NCBI RefSeq assembly: GCF_900105355.1
Contig: NZ_FNSC01000001.1
Location: 1,178,001 to 1,242,000, forward strand
Origin: Pseudomonas anguilliseptica
GTDB taxonomy: Bacteria > Pseudomonadota > Gammaproteobacteria > Pseudomonadales > Pseudomonadaceae
Reading direction: 5' to 3'
DNA length: 64,000 nt
Numbering within the stretch: position 1 is the first letter of the stretch; every line of letters begins with the position of its first letter. Made by a program: the position numbers and the translations under genes. The notes beneath the pieces are model-generated. The model ran no database searches and was not told the DNA's origin. It was given only the letters and a program-made list of their open reading frames with translations. Below, in pieces: positions 25,928 to 35,144 of this stretch.

Positions 25928-26863
25928 ATGAGCAGCAACATCTTCACCGGCACCATCCCCGCCCTGATGACCCCTTGCACCGCCGAGCGCAAGCCGGACT
26001 TCGACGCCCTGGTGCGCAAGGGCCGAGAGCTGATCCAGACCGGCATGAGCGCCGTGGTCTACTGCGGTTCCATGGGCGACTGGCCGTTGCTGACCGAGGC
26101 CGAGCGCCAGGAAGGGGTGGCGCGCCTGGTCGCCGCCGGCATCCCGACCATCGTCGGCACCGGCGCGGTAAACAGTCGCGAAGCCGTGTCCCACACCGCC
26201 CACGCCGCCAAGGTCGGCGCCCACGGCCTGATGGTCATCCCCCGCGTGCTGTCCCGGGGTGCTTCGCCGGCCGCCCAGGAGGCGCACTTCGCTGCCATTC
26301 TCGAAGCGGCGCCGACGCTGCCGGCGGTGATCTACAACAGCCCCTACTACGGCTTTGCCACCCGCGCCGAGCTGTTCTTCAAGCTGCGCCGCCAGTACCC
26401 CAACCTGATCGGCTTCAAGGAGTTCGGTGGTGCCGCCGACATGCGCTACGCCGCCGAGCACATCACCTCGCAGGATGATCAGGTGATTCTCATGGCCGGG
26501 GTCGATACCCAGGTGATGCATGGTTTCGTCAATTGCGGCGCGACCGGCGCCATCACCGGCATCGGCAACGTCCTGCCGCGCGAAGTGCTGCAGTTGGTGG
26601 AGCTGAGCAAGCAGGCCGCCCAGGGCGATGCCGTTGCCCGCCGCCGCGCCCTGGAGCTGTCAGAGGCGCTCAACGTGCTGTCGTCTTTCGACGAGGGCTG
26701 CGACCTGGTTCTTTATTACAAGCACCTGATGGTGCTGGGCGGCGACGCGGAATACAGCCTGCACTTCAATCCAAGCGATGCCCAGCGCCACTACGCCGAG
26801 ACCCAGTACCGGCTGTTCCGCCAGTGGTATGCCAATTGGTCGGCCGAGCACAACCTCGCCTGA
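25928..26863 (+). CDS. lhpC: 1-pyrroline-4-hydroxy-2-carboxylate deaminase (DapA family)
   Basis: A 311-residue aldolase-fold enzyme. It turns 1-pyrroline-4-hydroxy-2-carboxylate into 2-oxoglutarate semialdehyde and ammonia, the third step of trans-4-hydroxyproline breakdown. The Schiff-base Lys is K164 in LIGFKEFGGAADMR, with the partner Tyr in VIYNSPYYGF. The N-terminal GTIPALMTPC and GSMGDWPLLTEAER fit the DapA family. Assignment to this substrate rests on context with the epimerase and dehydrogenase genes. AGGAGG at 25915-25920 sets the start. The dehydrogenase gene follows after 80 bases. Confidence 0.88.
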   Translation: MSSNIFTGTIPALMTPCTAERKPDFDALVRKGRELIQTGMSAVVYCGSMGDWPLLTEAERQEGVARLVAAGIPTIVGTGAVNSREAVSHTAHAAKVGAHGLMVIPRVLSRGASPAAQEAHFAAILEAAPTLPAVIYNSPYYGFATRAELFFKLRRQYPNLIGFKEFGGAADMRYAAEHITSQDDQVILMAGVDTQVMHGFVNCGATGAITGIGNVLPREVLQLVELSKQAAQGDAVARRRALELSEALNVLSSFDEGCDLVLYYKHLMVLGGDAEYSLHFNPSDAQRHYAETQYRLFRQWYANWSAEHNLA

Positions 26864-26943
26864 TACCGTGCTGCGGCCGGGTGCTCACCTGCATCCGGCC
26901 GATCTGCCGCATTCAACCGAACAGCCCCCAACAGGAGCTAGCA

Positions 26944-28419
26944 ATGCCCGCCATCACCGGCCACAACTTTATCGCCGGCGGCCGCAGCGCCACCGGCGAG
27001 ATCATCCTGCAGAGTTTCGACGCCAGCAGCGGCGAGGCCCTGCCCTACAGTTTCCACCAGGCCAGCGAAGCCGAGGTGGACGCCGCCGCGCGCGCCGCCG
27101 AGGCCGCCTACCCGGCCTACCGCCAGCTGAGCCCGGAACAGCGCGCCCAGTTCCTCGACGCCATCGCCGAGGAGATCGATGCCCTCGGCGATGACTTCGT
27201 GGCCATCGTCTGCCGCGAAACCGCCCTGCCGCCGGCACGCATCCAGGGCGAACGGGCGCGCACCAGCGGCCAGCTGCGCCTGTTCGCCCAGGTGCTGCGC
27301 CGCGGCGACTTCCTCGGCGCGCGCATCGACCGCGCCCAGCCCGAGCGCCAGCCACTGGCCCGGGCCGATCTGCGCCAATGGCAGATCGGAGTCGGCCCCG
27401 TGGCAGTGTTCGGCGCCAGCAACTTTCCCCTGGCCTTCTCCACCGCCGGTGGCGACAGTGCCGCGGCCCTGGCCGCCGGCTGCCCGGTGGTGTTCAAGGC
27501 CCACAGCGGCCATATGGCCACCGCCGAGCTGGTGGCGCAGGCGATCATCCGTGCCGCCGAGACCACCGGCATGCCAGCCGGGGTGTTCAACATGGTCTAC
27601 GGCGGCGGGGTTGGCGAGTGGCTGGTCAAACACCCGGCGATCCAGGCGGTGGGCTTTACCGGCTCGCTCAAGGCCCGCGGCGAGCAGATCGCCAGCGAAC
27701 TGAGCGCCTCGGTGATCTTGGGCTGCGGCCAGTTCTGCACCAATCCTGGCCTGATCATTGGCCTGAGTTCGCCGGCATTCGGCGCCTTTACCCGCGAACT
27801 CGCCGCGCATATGGCGGATCAAGCGGCGCAGACCATGCTTAACGCTGGCACCTTGAGCAGCTACGAACACGGCGTGTCTGCACTGCACCGCCACCCCGCC
27901 GTGCGTCATCTGGCCGGCCAGCCGCAGCAGGGGCGCCAGGCCTGGCCGCAACTGTTCCAGGCCGATGTCGGCCTGCTGCTGGGGGGCGACCCACTGCTCC
28001 AGGAGGAGGTCTTCGGCCCCTGCACGGTGCTGGTCGAGGTGGCCGATCTGCATGAGCTGCAACTCGCCGTGCAGGCCCTGCACGGCCAGCTCAGCGCCAG
28101 CCTGATCGCCGAGCCGGAAGACCTCAGCCTGTGTGCGGCGCTACTGCCACTGCTGGAGCACAAGGCCGGGCGCCTGTTGCTCAATGGCTACCCTACCGGC
28201 GTGGAAGTCTGCGATGCCATGGTGCACGGCGGCCCCTACCCGGCCACCTCGGATGCCCGCGGCAGCTCGGTAGGCAGCCTGGCCATCGAGCGCTTTCTGC
28301 GCCCTGTGTGCTACCAGAACTATCCGGACCAGCTGCTGCCCAAGGCCCTGCAAAACGCCAACCCCCTGGGCATCGAACGCCTAGTGGACGGGCAACACAC
28401 ACGGGCGCCGCTGCTCTGA
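26944..28419 (+). CDS. lhpG: 2-oxoglutarate semialdehyde dehydrogenase with in-frame deletion, probably inactive
   Basis: A 491-residue aldehyde dehydrogenase of the KGSADH type, which should oxidise 2-oxoglutarate semialdehyde to 2-oxoglutarate. Cofactor motifs GASNFPLAFSTAGGDSAAALAAGCPVV and the nucleophile C265 in GCGQFCTNPG are present. Between GFTGS (237-241) and C265 only 23 residues remain, where the family has about 55-57. The missing block carries the ELGS-type motif with the general-base Glu. The frame is kept, so a shortened, probably inactive protein would be made. The ATG at 26944 follows AGGAG. A bidirectional terminator lies 37 bases beyond the stop. Confidence 0.85.
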   Translation: MPAITGHNFIAGGRSATGEIILQSFDASSGEALPYSFHQASEAEVDAAARAAEAAYPAYRQLSPEQRAQFLDAIAEEIDALGDDFVAIVCRETALPPARIQGERARTSGQLRLFAQVLRRGDFLGARIDRAQPERQPLARADLRQWQIGVGPVAVFGASNFPLAFSTAGGDSAAALAAGCPVVFKAHSGHMATAELVAQAIIRAAETTGMPAGVFNMVYGGGVGEWLVKHPAIQAVGFTGSLKARGEQIASELSASVILGCGQFCTNPGLIIGLSSPAFGAFTRELAAHMADQAAQTMLNAGTLSSYEHGVSALHRHPAVRHLAGQPQQGRQAWPQLFQADVGLLLGGDPLLQEEVFGPCTVLVEVADLHELQLAVQALHGQLSASLIAEPEDLSLCAALLPLLEHKAGRLLLNGYPTGVEVCDAMVHGGPYPATSDARGSSVGSLAIERFLRPVCYQNYPDQLLPKALQNANPLGIERLVDGQHTRAPLL

Positions 28420-28456
28420 TTTCGTGCCGGCACGGATAGGCGGTGCCTGTGATTTC

Positions 28457-28480
28457 AACCCGGCCTCGGCCGGGTTTTTT
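28457..28480. terminator. Bidirectional terminator between lhpG and the reductase gene
   Basis: AACCCGGCC-TC-GGCCGGGTT followed by a T-run. The left arm begins AA only, so it is strongest in the plus direction, but it sits between two convergent genes and can serve both. Confidence 0.88.
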
Positions 28481-28491
28481 ATGGCGATCTG

Positions 28492-29499
28492 CTAATCCAG
28501 CAACGCCTGCAGGTCGTCATACAGCGTCTGCGTGATCTCCACCCCATGGGTCAGGCTGTGCGCCCGGGCGGCATAGCGACGCTGCGAGGGCAGGCGTGCG
28601 CCTTGTTCCTGCATGGCCATAAACAGGGCCTCGGCGCGGGCCAGGTGCCGGGCGGCCTGATCACCCAGAAAGCGCTGCGGATCCAGGGCGATCAGCAATT
28701 CCCCGTGGTAGGGCAAAGCCTTGCTACCGGCGTCATGGGCGCTGGATTCGAGGCTGGTCAGATCGCCGATCAAGGGCCCCGCGATCAGCTCGATCATGGC
28801 GGACAGGGCCGAGCCCTTGTGCCCGCCGAAGGTCAGCATGGCGCCCTGATCGAGTACTTCGCCAGCATCACTACAAGGCTGGCCATGGCGATCGATCCCC
28901 CACCCGGGCGGCAAGGGTTCGCCCGAACGGCGGTGCCGTTCGATATCGCCGCGGGCGATGGCACTGGTGGCAAAGTCGAAGATAAAGGGCGCCTGGCCAG
29001 CGCGCGGCCAGCCAAAGGCGATGGGGTTGGTACCAAATAACGGACGGCTGCCACCGGCCGGGGCCACATAGGCCTGGGTCGGGTTGCAGGCCAGGGCCAC
29101 CAGCCCCAGCTCGGTCAGCGCCTCCAGTTCGACCCAGAGGGCGGAAAAGTGCACGCAGTGGTTAATCGCCAAAGCCGCGATACCGTTGGCCCGGGCCTTG
29201 TCCGCCAGCAACGGCAGGCCGGCGGCAAAGGCCAGCTGGGAAAACCCGCCCCGGGCATCCACCCGCACCACACCCGGTGCCTGGTCATGCACCTGCGGCT
29301 CGGCGCAAGGCTCGACCTTACCAGCCCTGAGCGCCTGCACTATGCCGAGCAGACGCCACAGGCCATGGGAAGTGCAGCCATCACGCTCGCCGGCCAGCAG
29401 CGTAGCGCCGATGGCCCGTACATAGGCCTCGCTGAAGCCGTGCCGGCGCAGAATGGCCTGCGCCAGCTCCTCGGCCTGTTCCAGGGTCAATCGCAACAT
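28492..29499 (-). CDS. Malate/L-lactate dehydrogenase-family imino-acid reductase
   Basis: A 335-residue NAD(P)H-dependent enzyme of the LDH2/MDH2 family. In pseudomonads these reduce 1-piperideine-2-carboxylate or 1-pyrroline-2-carboxylate to pipecolate or proline. Motifs include ERDGCTSHGLWRL, GTNPIAFGWP and MLTFGGHKGSALSAMIELIAG. Placed at the end of the lhp cluster, it would reduce the pyrroline made from 3-hydroxyprolines. GGAGGAGG before the ATG at 29499 fixes the start. It is convergent with lhpG rather than in its operon. The exact substrate is inferred from the neighbours. Confidence 0.82.
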   Translation of the reverse strand: MLRLTLEQAEELAQAILRRHGFSEAYVRAIGATLLAGERDGCTSHGLWRLLGIVQALRAGKVEPCAEPQVHDQAPGVVRVDARGGFSQLAFAAGLPLLADKARANGIAALAINHCVHFSALWVELEALTELGLVALACNPTQAYVAPAGGSRPLFGTNPIAFGWPRAGQAPFIFDFATSAIARGDIERHRRSGEPLPPGWGIDRHGQPCSDAGEVLDQGAMLTFGGHKGSALSAMIELIAGPLIGDLTSLESSAHDAGSKALPYHGELLIALDPQRFLGDQAARHLARAEALFMAMQEQGARLPSQRRYAARAHSLTHGVEITQTLYDDLQALLD

Positions 29500-29633
29500 C
29501 CGTAGCCTCCTCCGGGTCAATTAAGCCCAGGGTGGCCCAGCGCGTTGTCGGTGACTTGATCGCTTTGCCCGCGCCCTATGCCGAATACAGCACAGCCCAC
29601 TACAACCCAGGCTGCAGATAATTGGCGGCGACG

Positions 29634-30104
29634 CTACTCCCAGGCATATAACCAGCCCACCGCACTGACCCGCCCTTCGCTGAAGGCCACCAGCAGCTGA
29701 TCATGCTGGCCGCGCCAGTGATAACTCCACAGCAGCGGCCCTGGGCTGCCCTGCCACTCCGTGCGGCGCTGCCAGTCGGCGTAATCCGCCTGCTCGATCG
29801 TGACTTTGGCATCAGGCTCACCCAACAGCGCCAGCACCGCCGGCGTATCGCTATGCGCAGCCAGCACCTCTGCGGCCAGCGTCTGCATCAGCTGGTGCTT
29901 GCGCCCCTGCCAGGCATCCAGATCCTGCCGCCACTCGCCACCGGCAAAATTCCCCTTGGCTTGACGCAGCTGCGTCCACTCGGCCGCCATCGTGGGCCCC
30001 TTATCAGCGCCTGCCTGCTGCTGGGCTCCGCCTGAAGCACAGCCCAAGGCCAACCCGAGGGTCAGCAGCAACATGCCGATCCGCAATCCATTGATTCCTT
30101 GCAT
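29634..30104 (-). CDS. Lipoprotein of unknown function
   Basis: A 156-residue protein with a lipoprotein signal peptide: MQGINGLRIGMLLLTLGLALGCASGG, with the lipobox LALGC and the acylated Cys at position 22. The mature part contains LNLG-free, Trp-rich sequence (AEWTQLRQAK, SYHWRGQHDQLLVAFSEGRVSAVGWLYAWE) that resembles small outer-membrane lipoproteins of the SmpA/BamE-like size class, though I do not claim that family. AAGGAGG lies 5 bases before the ATG at 30104. The longer frame up to 30380 has no support. Confidence 0.72.
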   Translation of the reverse strand: MQGINGLRIGMLLLTLGLALGCASGGAQQQAGADKGPTMAAEWTQLRQAKGNFAGGEWRQDLDAWQGRKHQLMQTLAAEVLAAHSDTPAVLALLGEPDAKVTIEQADYADWQRRTEWQGSPGPLLWSYHWRGQHDQLLVAFSEGRVSAVGWLYAWE

Positions 30105-30434
30105 AAATCCCTCCTTACACGGTTGCCATACATAGCCAGCAGCCATCATTTTTACGAACATCGTGTCGACTATATGTCGTGAAAATACGAAAAACGACAG
30201 CGATCTACGAAGAAATTGACAGCCAGCCAAGCGCCTTCTAAGTTCCTTTGCACTCTTGTACCAGATCGGCCAGCCTCCCATAACAAGATGTTCAGGGGCA
30301 TGCAGTAGCGCCAACGCATTCGGCATCAAGAGCTTCCACTGCCAAACATCCCTCGCCCTCCACAAGGGGGCAAAAAACACACCGTTCCTTACCAGGGGCG
30401 GACAAACAATAAGTGAAGGATAGGAATCTCAAGA
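30105..30434. other. Intergenic region with divergent promoters
   Basis: About 330 bases without a convincing gene, between the lipoprotein gene and the carboxypeptidase gene. A TTGACA at 30216-30221 is present, but the hexamer 17 bases downstream (TAAGTT) is a poor -10. Nothing else stands out. Confidence 0.4.
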
Positions 30435-30583
30435 ATGAGAAAGCGGAAGTTAACCCTCGCCATCAGTGCCAGCATCACCGCGCTTTGCATGCTCACCGCG
30501 GTTCAGGCCAACCCCCAAGAAGACTTTATGTTGCTGGAGCAGGAAAAAGCCGCCAACCAGGTGTACAAGGCGTTTTTCCCTAA
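30435..30583 (+). pseudogene. 5' fragment of secreted M14 carboxypeptidase gene, cut by IS5 copy 2
   Basis: The ATG at 30435 opens a signal peptide (MRKRKLTLAISASITALC up to AVQA) and 49 residues ending NQVYKAFFP. The frame then enters the IS and stops at a TGA about 25 bases inside it. The rest of the gene resumes at 31775. Joining the two sides and removing one target copy restores an uninterrupted FFPNEDIARKAA reading. Confidence 0.88.
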
Positions 30584-31774
30584 GGATGGTCTGAAAAAGA
30601 CTTCCTGATTTTGGCAAAATATCCGCACTCCACCCGCCGAGTTTTCCGATGAAGCAAATGACCTTCGCCGATGCCGAGTACGCCGGCAAACGCAAGCAGA
30701 CCCGCAAAGAGTTGTTCCTGATCGAGATGGATCGGGTGGTGCCGTGGAAGGGTTTGATCGCACTGATCGAACCGTATTACCCCAAGGGTGAAGGCGGTCG
30801 GCCGGCCTATCCGCTGATGGCGATGCTACGTGTGCACCTGATGCAGAACTGGTTCGGCTACAGCGACCCGGCGATGGAAGAAGCGCTGTACGAGACCACT
30901 ATCCTGCGGCAGTTCGCCGGGCTGAGTCTGGAACGTATCCCCGACGAAACCACCATCCTCAACTTCCGTCGTCTGCTGGAGAAACATGAGTTGGCTGCCG
31001 GCATCCTGGCCGTCATCAATGGCTATCTTGGCGACCGTGGCCTGTCGTTGCGCCAAGGCACCATCGTCGATGCCACGCTGATCAATGCGCCGAGTTCGAC
31101 CAAGAACAAGGACGGCAAACGCGACCCAGAGATGCACCAGGCCAAGAAGGGCAACCAATACTACTTCGGCATGAAGGCGCACATTGGCGTGGATGACGAG
31201 TCGGGGCTGGTACACAGCGTGGTAGGCACGGCGGCCAACGTGGCGGATGTCACTCAGGTCGACAAGTTGCTGCACGGCGAGGAAAACGTGGTGTGCGCCG
31301 ATGCGGGTTATACCGGCGTCGAAAAGCGCCCCGAACATGATGGGCGCGAGGTGATCTGGCAGGTTGCTGCCCGCCGCAGCACCTATAAGAAGCTGGGTAA
31401 GAGCAGCCCGCTGTACAAAGCCAAACGCAAGATCGAGAAGGCCAAGGCCCAGGTGCGCGCCAAGGTTGAGCACCCGTTCCGGGTGATCAAGCGTCAGTTC
31501 AGTTATGTAAAGACACGCTTCCGTGGCTTGGCCAAGAACACGGCGCAACTGGTGACGCTGTTCGCGCTGTCGAACCTGTGGATGGCACGCCGACATTTAC
31601 TGACCAATGCAGGAGAGGTGCGCCTGTAATGCGGGAAATGGCTGCCGCGAGCTACTCGCGGCGGCTAAAAACACAGAAATGAATGGGTAATCTGATCGTT
31701 TTTGATCGATTTGCCGCTTTCAAAATCGGCGGGGCTGAAGTCAGCCAGAAATACATGGCTACTTCAGACCATCC
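30584..31774 (+). mobile_element. IS5-family insertion sequence, copy 2
   Basis: The element is 1191 bp, with ends GGATGGTCTGAA (left) and GGATGGTCTGAA (right, complement). The target copies are CTAA at 30580-30583 and CAAA at 31775-31778, one base different, so either the duplication has mutated or the element is old. It disrupts the M14 carboxypeptidase gene. The internal sequence differs from copies 1 and 3 at many synonymous sites. Confidence 0.92.
30649..31629 (+). CDS. IS5-family transposase (copy 2)
   Basis: A 326-residue transposase with the same DDE residues as copy 1 (TIVDATLIN, CADAGYTGVE, KVEHPFRVIK). It differs by a few residues, for example VVCADAG instead of MVGADAG and GKSSPLYK instead of GKRSALYK. 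It is full length and without interruption. Confidence 0.94.
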   Translation: MKQMTFADAEYAGKRKQTRKELFLIEMDRVVPWKGLIALIEPYYPKGEGGRPAYPLMAMLRVHLMQNWFGYSDPAMEEALYETTILRQFAGLSLERIPDETTILNFRRLLEKHELAAGILAVINGYLGDRGLSLRQGTIVDATLINAPSSTKNKDGKRDPEMHQAKKGNQYYFGMKAHIGVDDESGLVHSVVGTAANVADVTQVDKLLHGEENVVCADAGYTGVEKRPEHDGREVIWQVAARRSTYKKLGKSSPLYKAKRKIEKAKAQVRAKVEHPFRVIKRQFSYVKTRFRGLAKNTAQLVTLFALSNLWMARRHLLTNAGEVRL

Positions 31775-33651
31775 CAAACGAAGACATTGCCCGCAAAGCG
31801 GCCATCAGCTTCCACGGTCAGTTGCTTGAGTCGCACTACAAGCAAGGCTACCTGATCATGGAGCTGACCGAGGAAGAACAGGAGAAACTCACGGCCTTCG
31901 GTTTTACCTTCGCACCGGCCACCGAGTTTATTGCCAAGCGCAATGAAGTCCTCACGCAGATCCAGAATCGCCTGCAACAGCGCAGCCTGAAAAGCGCCAC
32001 GGCGATGAGCGACGCAAGCCTGGCCAGCATCCCCGGTTATGCCTGCTATGAAACCCTGGAGAGTACTTACAGCGTGGCCAGCGGCATGGCCAGTCAGTTC
32101 CCCGGCATTGCCGAATGGCTGCTGGTTGGTCAGACGTGGGAGAAGCTCAACGGCCAGGGCGGGCACGACATCGGCGTGCTCAAGCTGACCAACAAAGCCA
32201 TTACCGGCAATAAGCCCAAGCTGTTTATCAACAGCGCCATCCATGCCCGCGAATACACCACGGCACCGCTGGTGCTGGATTTCGCCCGCTGGCTGGTCAA
32301 CGGCTACGGCACCGATGCCGACGCCACCTGGATTCTCGATCACCACGAAGTCCATCTGATGCTGCAGACCAACCCGGACGGTCGCAAGAAAGCCGAAACC
32401 GGGCTGTCCTGGCGCAAGAATGCCAACCAGAACTATTGCGGCGCCAACAGCAACAGCCGCGGCGCCGACCTCAACCGCAACTTCACCTTCGGCTGGAACA
32501 GCACCAACGGCCAAGGCTCCAGCGGCAGTGCCTGCAATGACACCTACCGTGGCCCAAGCGCCGGCTCCGAGCCGGAAATCCAGACTCTGGAAGCTTATGT
32601 GCGCAGCCTCTGGCCGGACCGTCGCGGCCCCGGCAAGAATGACGCAGCGCCAAGCGATATCAGCGGCATCCACCTGGATATCCACAGCTACAGCGAACTA
32701 GTGCTATGGCCGTGGGGCGATACCAGCCAGGCCGCGCCGAATGGCACCGCGCTGCAGACCCTGGGACGCAAATTCGCCCTGTTCAATGGCTATTCGCCAC
32801 AGCAGTCCATCGGCCTCTACCCGACCGACGGCACCCCGGGCGGCCCGGATATCAGCAACCTTGCGCTGAGTGGTAATGCGTCCAGCGGCGTGCCGGCCGG
32901 CACTCTGGTTACGCTGAGTGCCACCGCGAGTGACCTGCGCTTCAGCACCCGCAACGGCACCGAGCCGACGCAGAACGTCACCGCCGCCGAGTACTACATC
33001 GACAAGGCGCCCTGGGAGTCAGGCGCTCAGGCGATGCCATTGCAACCCTTGGACGGCAGCTTCAACGGCAAGACCGAAGGCCTGACCGGCAGCATCGCCA
33101 CCACCGGGCTGCAGCCAGGCAAGCACACCGCATATGTCCGCGCGCGGGATGCGTCCGGCACCTGGGGTGCGGTCTCGGCGGCATTTCTGGTGATCGGCAG
33201 CGGTACGCCGCAGCCAAACTACTGCAGTGCGGCCAGCGGCAACGCCAACGATGAGTGGATCAGCCAGGTCAGCTTCGGCAGCTTTACCCGCAGCTCAGCC
33301 GCCAGCACCTACAGCGACTTCACCGAACCGCGGATCGGCCAGGTGGTGAACCTGCAACGGGGCAGCAACAGCCTGCGCCTGACGCCGCAATTTGCCGGCA
33401 CGGCGTACAACGAGTACTGGAAGGTCTGGATCGACCTGAACAAGGACGGCGACGTCACCGATGCGGGTGAAGAACTGTTCACCTCCGCACGCGCGCTCAG
33501 AACGGTGGTGAATGGCAACCTGGTGATCCCTGCAGGCGCCGCCACCGGGAAAACCCGCCTGCGGGTAGCCATGCGCTACAACACCGCGCCCGTGCCGTGT
33601 GGCACCTTCAATTACGGCGAAGTGGAGGATTACACCGTCAATATCGAGTAA
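31775..33651 (+). pseudogene. 3' part of secreted M14 zinc carboxypeptidase gene
   Basis: This part encodes about 624 residues continuing from the 5' fragment at 30435. The M14 domain shows zinc ligands in SAIHAREYTTAP (H and E) and LDIHSYSELVLWPWG (H), and the substrate region TNPDGRKK with GADLNRNFTFGWN. After YSPQQSIGLYPTDGT the frame jumps straight to GPDISNLALSGN; the stretch that holds the catalytic Glu (FELG-like) in this family is missing, so there is probably an in-frame deletion near 32845. A GEVED-type C-terminal domain ends with CGTFNYGEVEDYTVNIE. The IS removes the signal peptide from this part. Confidence 0.85.
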
Positions 33652-33710
33652 GACCTGGCAGCCTGGAGCCGTCTTATACGGCCCCAGGTTCGCTTCCAGC
33701 CCTAACGCAT

Positions 33711-33938
33711 TTAGCGCGCCGTCGCTGATGCATCCTTCTTCGATCCCACCTGCAGACTGTGCAGGTAGCTGGTCGCGATCAACTCCGGAAAATCGATCAA
33801 CTCATGCTGCAGCTGACGCTGCTCGGCATAGCTTTCAATCGCGCGGCGGTATTACATGCGACGCTGATCCAGCAGCTTGCGCCGGGCCTTGGCGTCGCTG
33901 CTTTCGTGGGACTGCGGTTTATCCAGATAGCCAGACAT
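33711..33938 (-). pseudogene. Small conserved protein gene with internal TAA
   Basis: A 75-codon frame from ATG at 33938 (GGGAG nine bases upstream) to TAA at 33711. Codon 29 is TAA (complement of 33852-33854), giving KARRKLLDQRRM, stop, YRRAIESYAEQRQLQHELIDFPELI. The continuity of the charged helical pattern on both sides shows that this is one gene. Short Lys/Arg-rich proteins of this kind are common in pseudomonads, function unknown. A single CAA to TAA change would explain the stop. Confidence 0.65.
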
Positions 33939-34081
33939 AGGGGGTAACTCCCAAGCTGAATAAGGGGAGTACCAGCATCGACCCTGGATATGACGCTTTG
34001 ATGGCCACGCGATAACGTGGCGATGAAATTAGCGGCGCAGAAACCTGATTCAAGATCTCGCGAGCTAGAGCGAGACAAGGC

Positions 34082-34140
34082 AAAAACGGCCGAGGACGCG
34101 GAGTTTACGGTTTGTAAATGAGCAGTCCGAGGCCGTTTTT
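34082..34140. terminator. Long hairpin, probable terminator of hexR
   Basis: Arms AAAAACGGCC (34082-34091) and GGCCGTTTTT (34131-34140) enclose further pairings GGAC/GTCC and TTTAC/GTAAA. The T-runs on both strands fit a bidirectional terminator. The sequence also has the look of a dispersed Pseudomonas repeat. Confidence 0.65.
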
Positions 34141-34180
34141 AACGCAGGATCGCCGACGCGCAGCAGATCCTGAACAGGTT

Positions 34181-35047
34181 TCAGTCTTCGCTGCTCTTAT
34201 GCGCTTTTGGCGACAGCCGCAGGCTACGCAGACTGCGCTTGACGCTCTTGAGGTGGTTAACCAGGCCTGGGCCACGGGCCATGGCCACACCCATGGCGAG
34301 CACGTCGATCACCACCAGGTGAGCGATACGCGAGGTCAGCGGGGTGTAGATTTCGGTGTCTTCCTGCACGTCGATGGCCAGATTGACCGTGGCCAGGTCG
34401 GCCAACGGCGTCTGGCTCGGGCACAGAGTGATCAAGGTCGCACCGGTTTCACGCACCAGGTTGGCGGTGATCAGCAAATCCTTGGAGCGCCCGGACTGGG
34501 AGATGCAGATGGCCACGTCGGTGGGCTTCAAGGTCACCGCGCTCATCGCCTGCATATGCGGGTCGGAATAGGCTGCGGCCGTGAGCAGCAGGCGGAAGAA
34601 CTTGTGCTGGGCATCCGCCGCCACTGCGCCGGATGCGCCAAAGCCGTAGAACTCCACGCGCTGGGCATTGGCGATGGCAGCAATGGCCTGCTGCAGGGCC
34701 TGGGTGTCGAGTTTCTCGCGCACCTCAATCAAGGTGTGCAGGGTGGTGTCGAAGATCTTCAGGCTGAAGTCCGCCACCGAATCGTCTTCATGAATCGCGA
34801 ACTGGCCGAAACTGGCACCGGCAGCCAGGCTCTGCGCCAGTTTCAGCTTGAGATCCTGAAAACCGGTGCAGCCAATCGCCCGGCAGAAACGCACAATGGT
34901 CGGCTCACTGATACCAACGCTGTGCGCCAGCTCGGCCATGGAGCTGTGCATGACCGAGGCCGGGTCGAGCAGAACATGGTCGGCGACCTTGAGTTCCGAT
35001 TTGCGGAGTAGATGACGCGACTGGGCAATGTGCTGCAACAGGTTCAC
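34181..35047 (-). CDS. hexR: HexR, repressor of glucose catabolism genes
   Basis: A 288-residue RpiR-family regulator. The N-terminal HTH is SELKVADHVLLDPASVMHSSMAELAHSVGISEPTIVRFCRAIGC. The C-terminal SIS domain (VEFYGFGASGAVAADAQHKFFRL, CISQSGRSKDLL) binds the Entner-Doudoroff intermediate KDPG in characterised HexR proteins, which releases DNA. It is divergent from zwf with a 156-base control region that contains a HexR-type palindrome. It runs opposite to zwf, as in other pseudomonads. Confidence 0.92.
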   Translation of the reverse strand: MNLLQHIAQSRHLLRKSELKVADHVLLDPASVMHSSMAELAHSVGISEPTIVRFCRAIGCTGFQDLKLKLAQSLAAGASFGQFAIHEDDSVADFSLKIFDTTLHTLIEVREKLDTQALQQAIAAIANAQRVEFYGFGASGAVAADAQHKFFRLLLTAAAYSDPHMQAMSAVTLKPTDVAICISQSGRSKDLLITANLVRETGATLITLCPSQTPLADLATVNLAIDVQEDTEIYTPLTSRIAHLVVIDVLAMGVAMARGPGLVNHLKSVKRSLRSLRLSPKAHKSSED

Positions 35048-35144
35048 AGGTTTAGGCTCGGCATTTGGCTAACGAATCCATCTAGCACGCCGCATTGGAG
35101 TCATGACTCGGTTATGATCGGCGTAAGACGGGTTGTAGTGGTCT

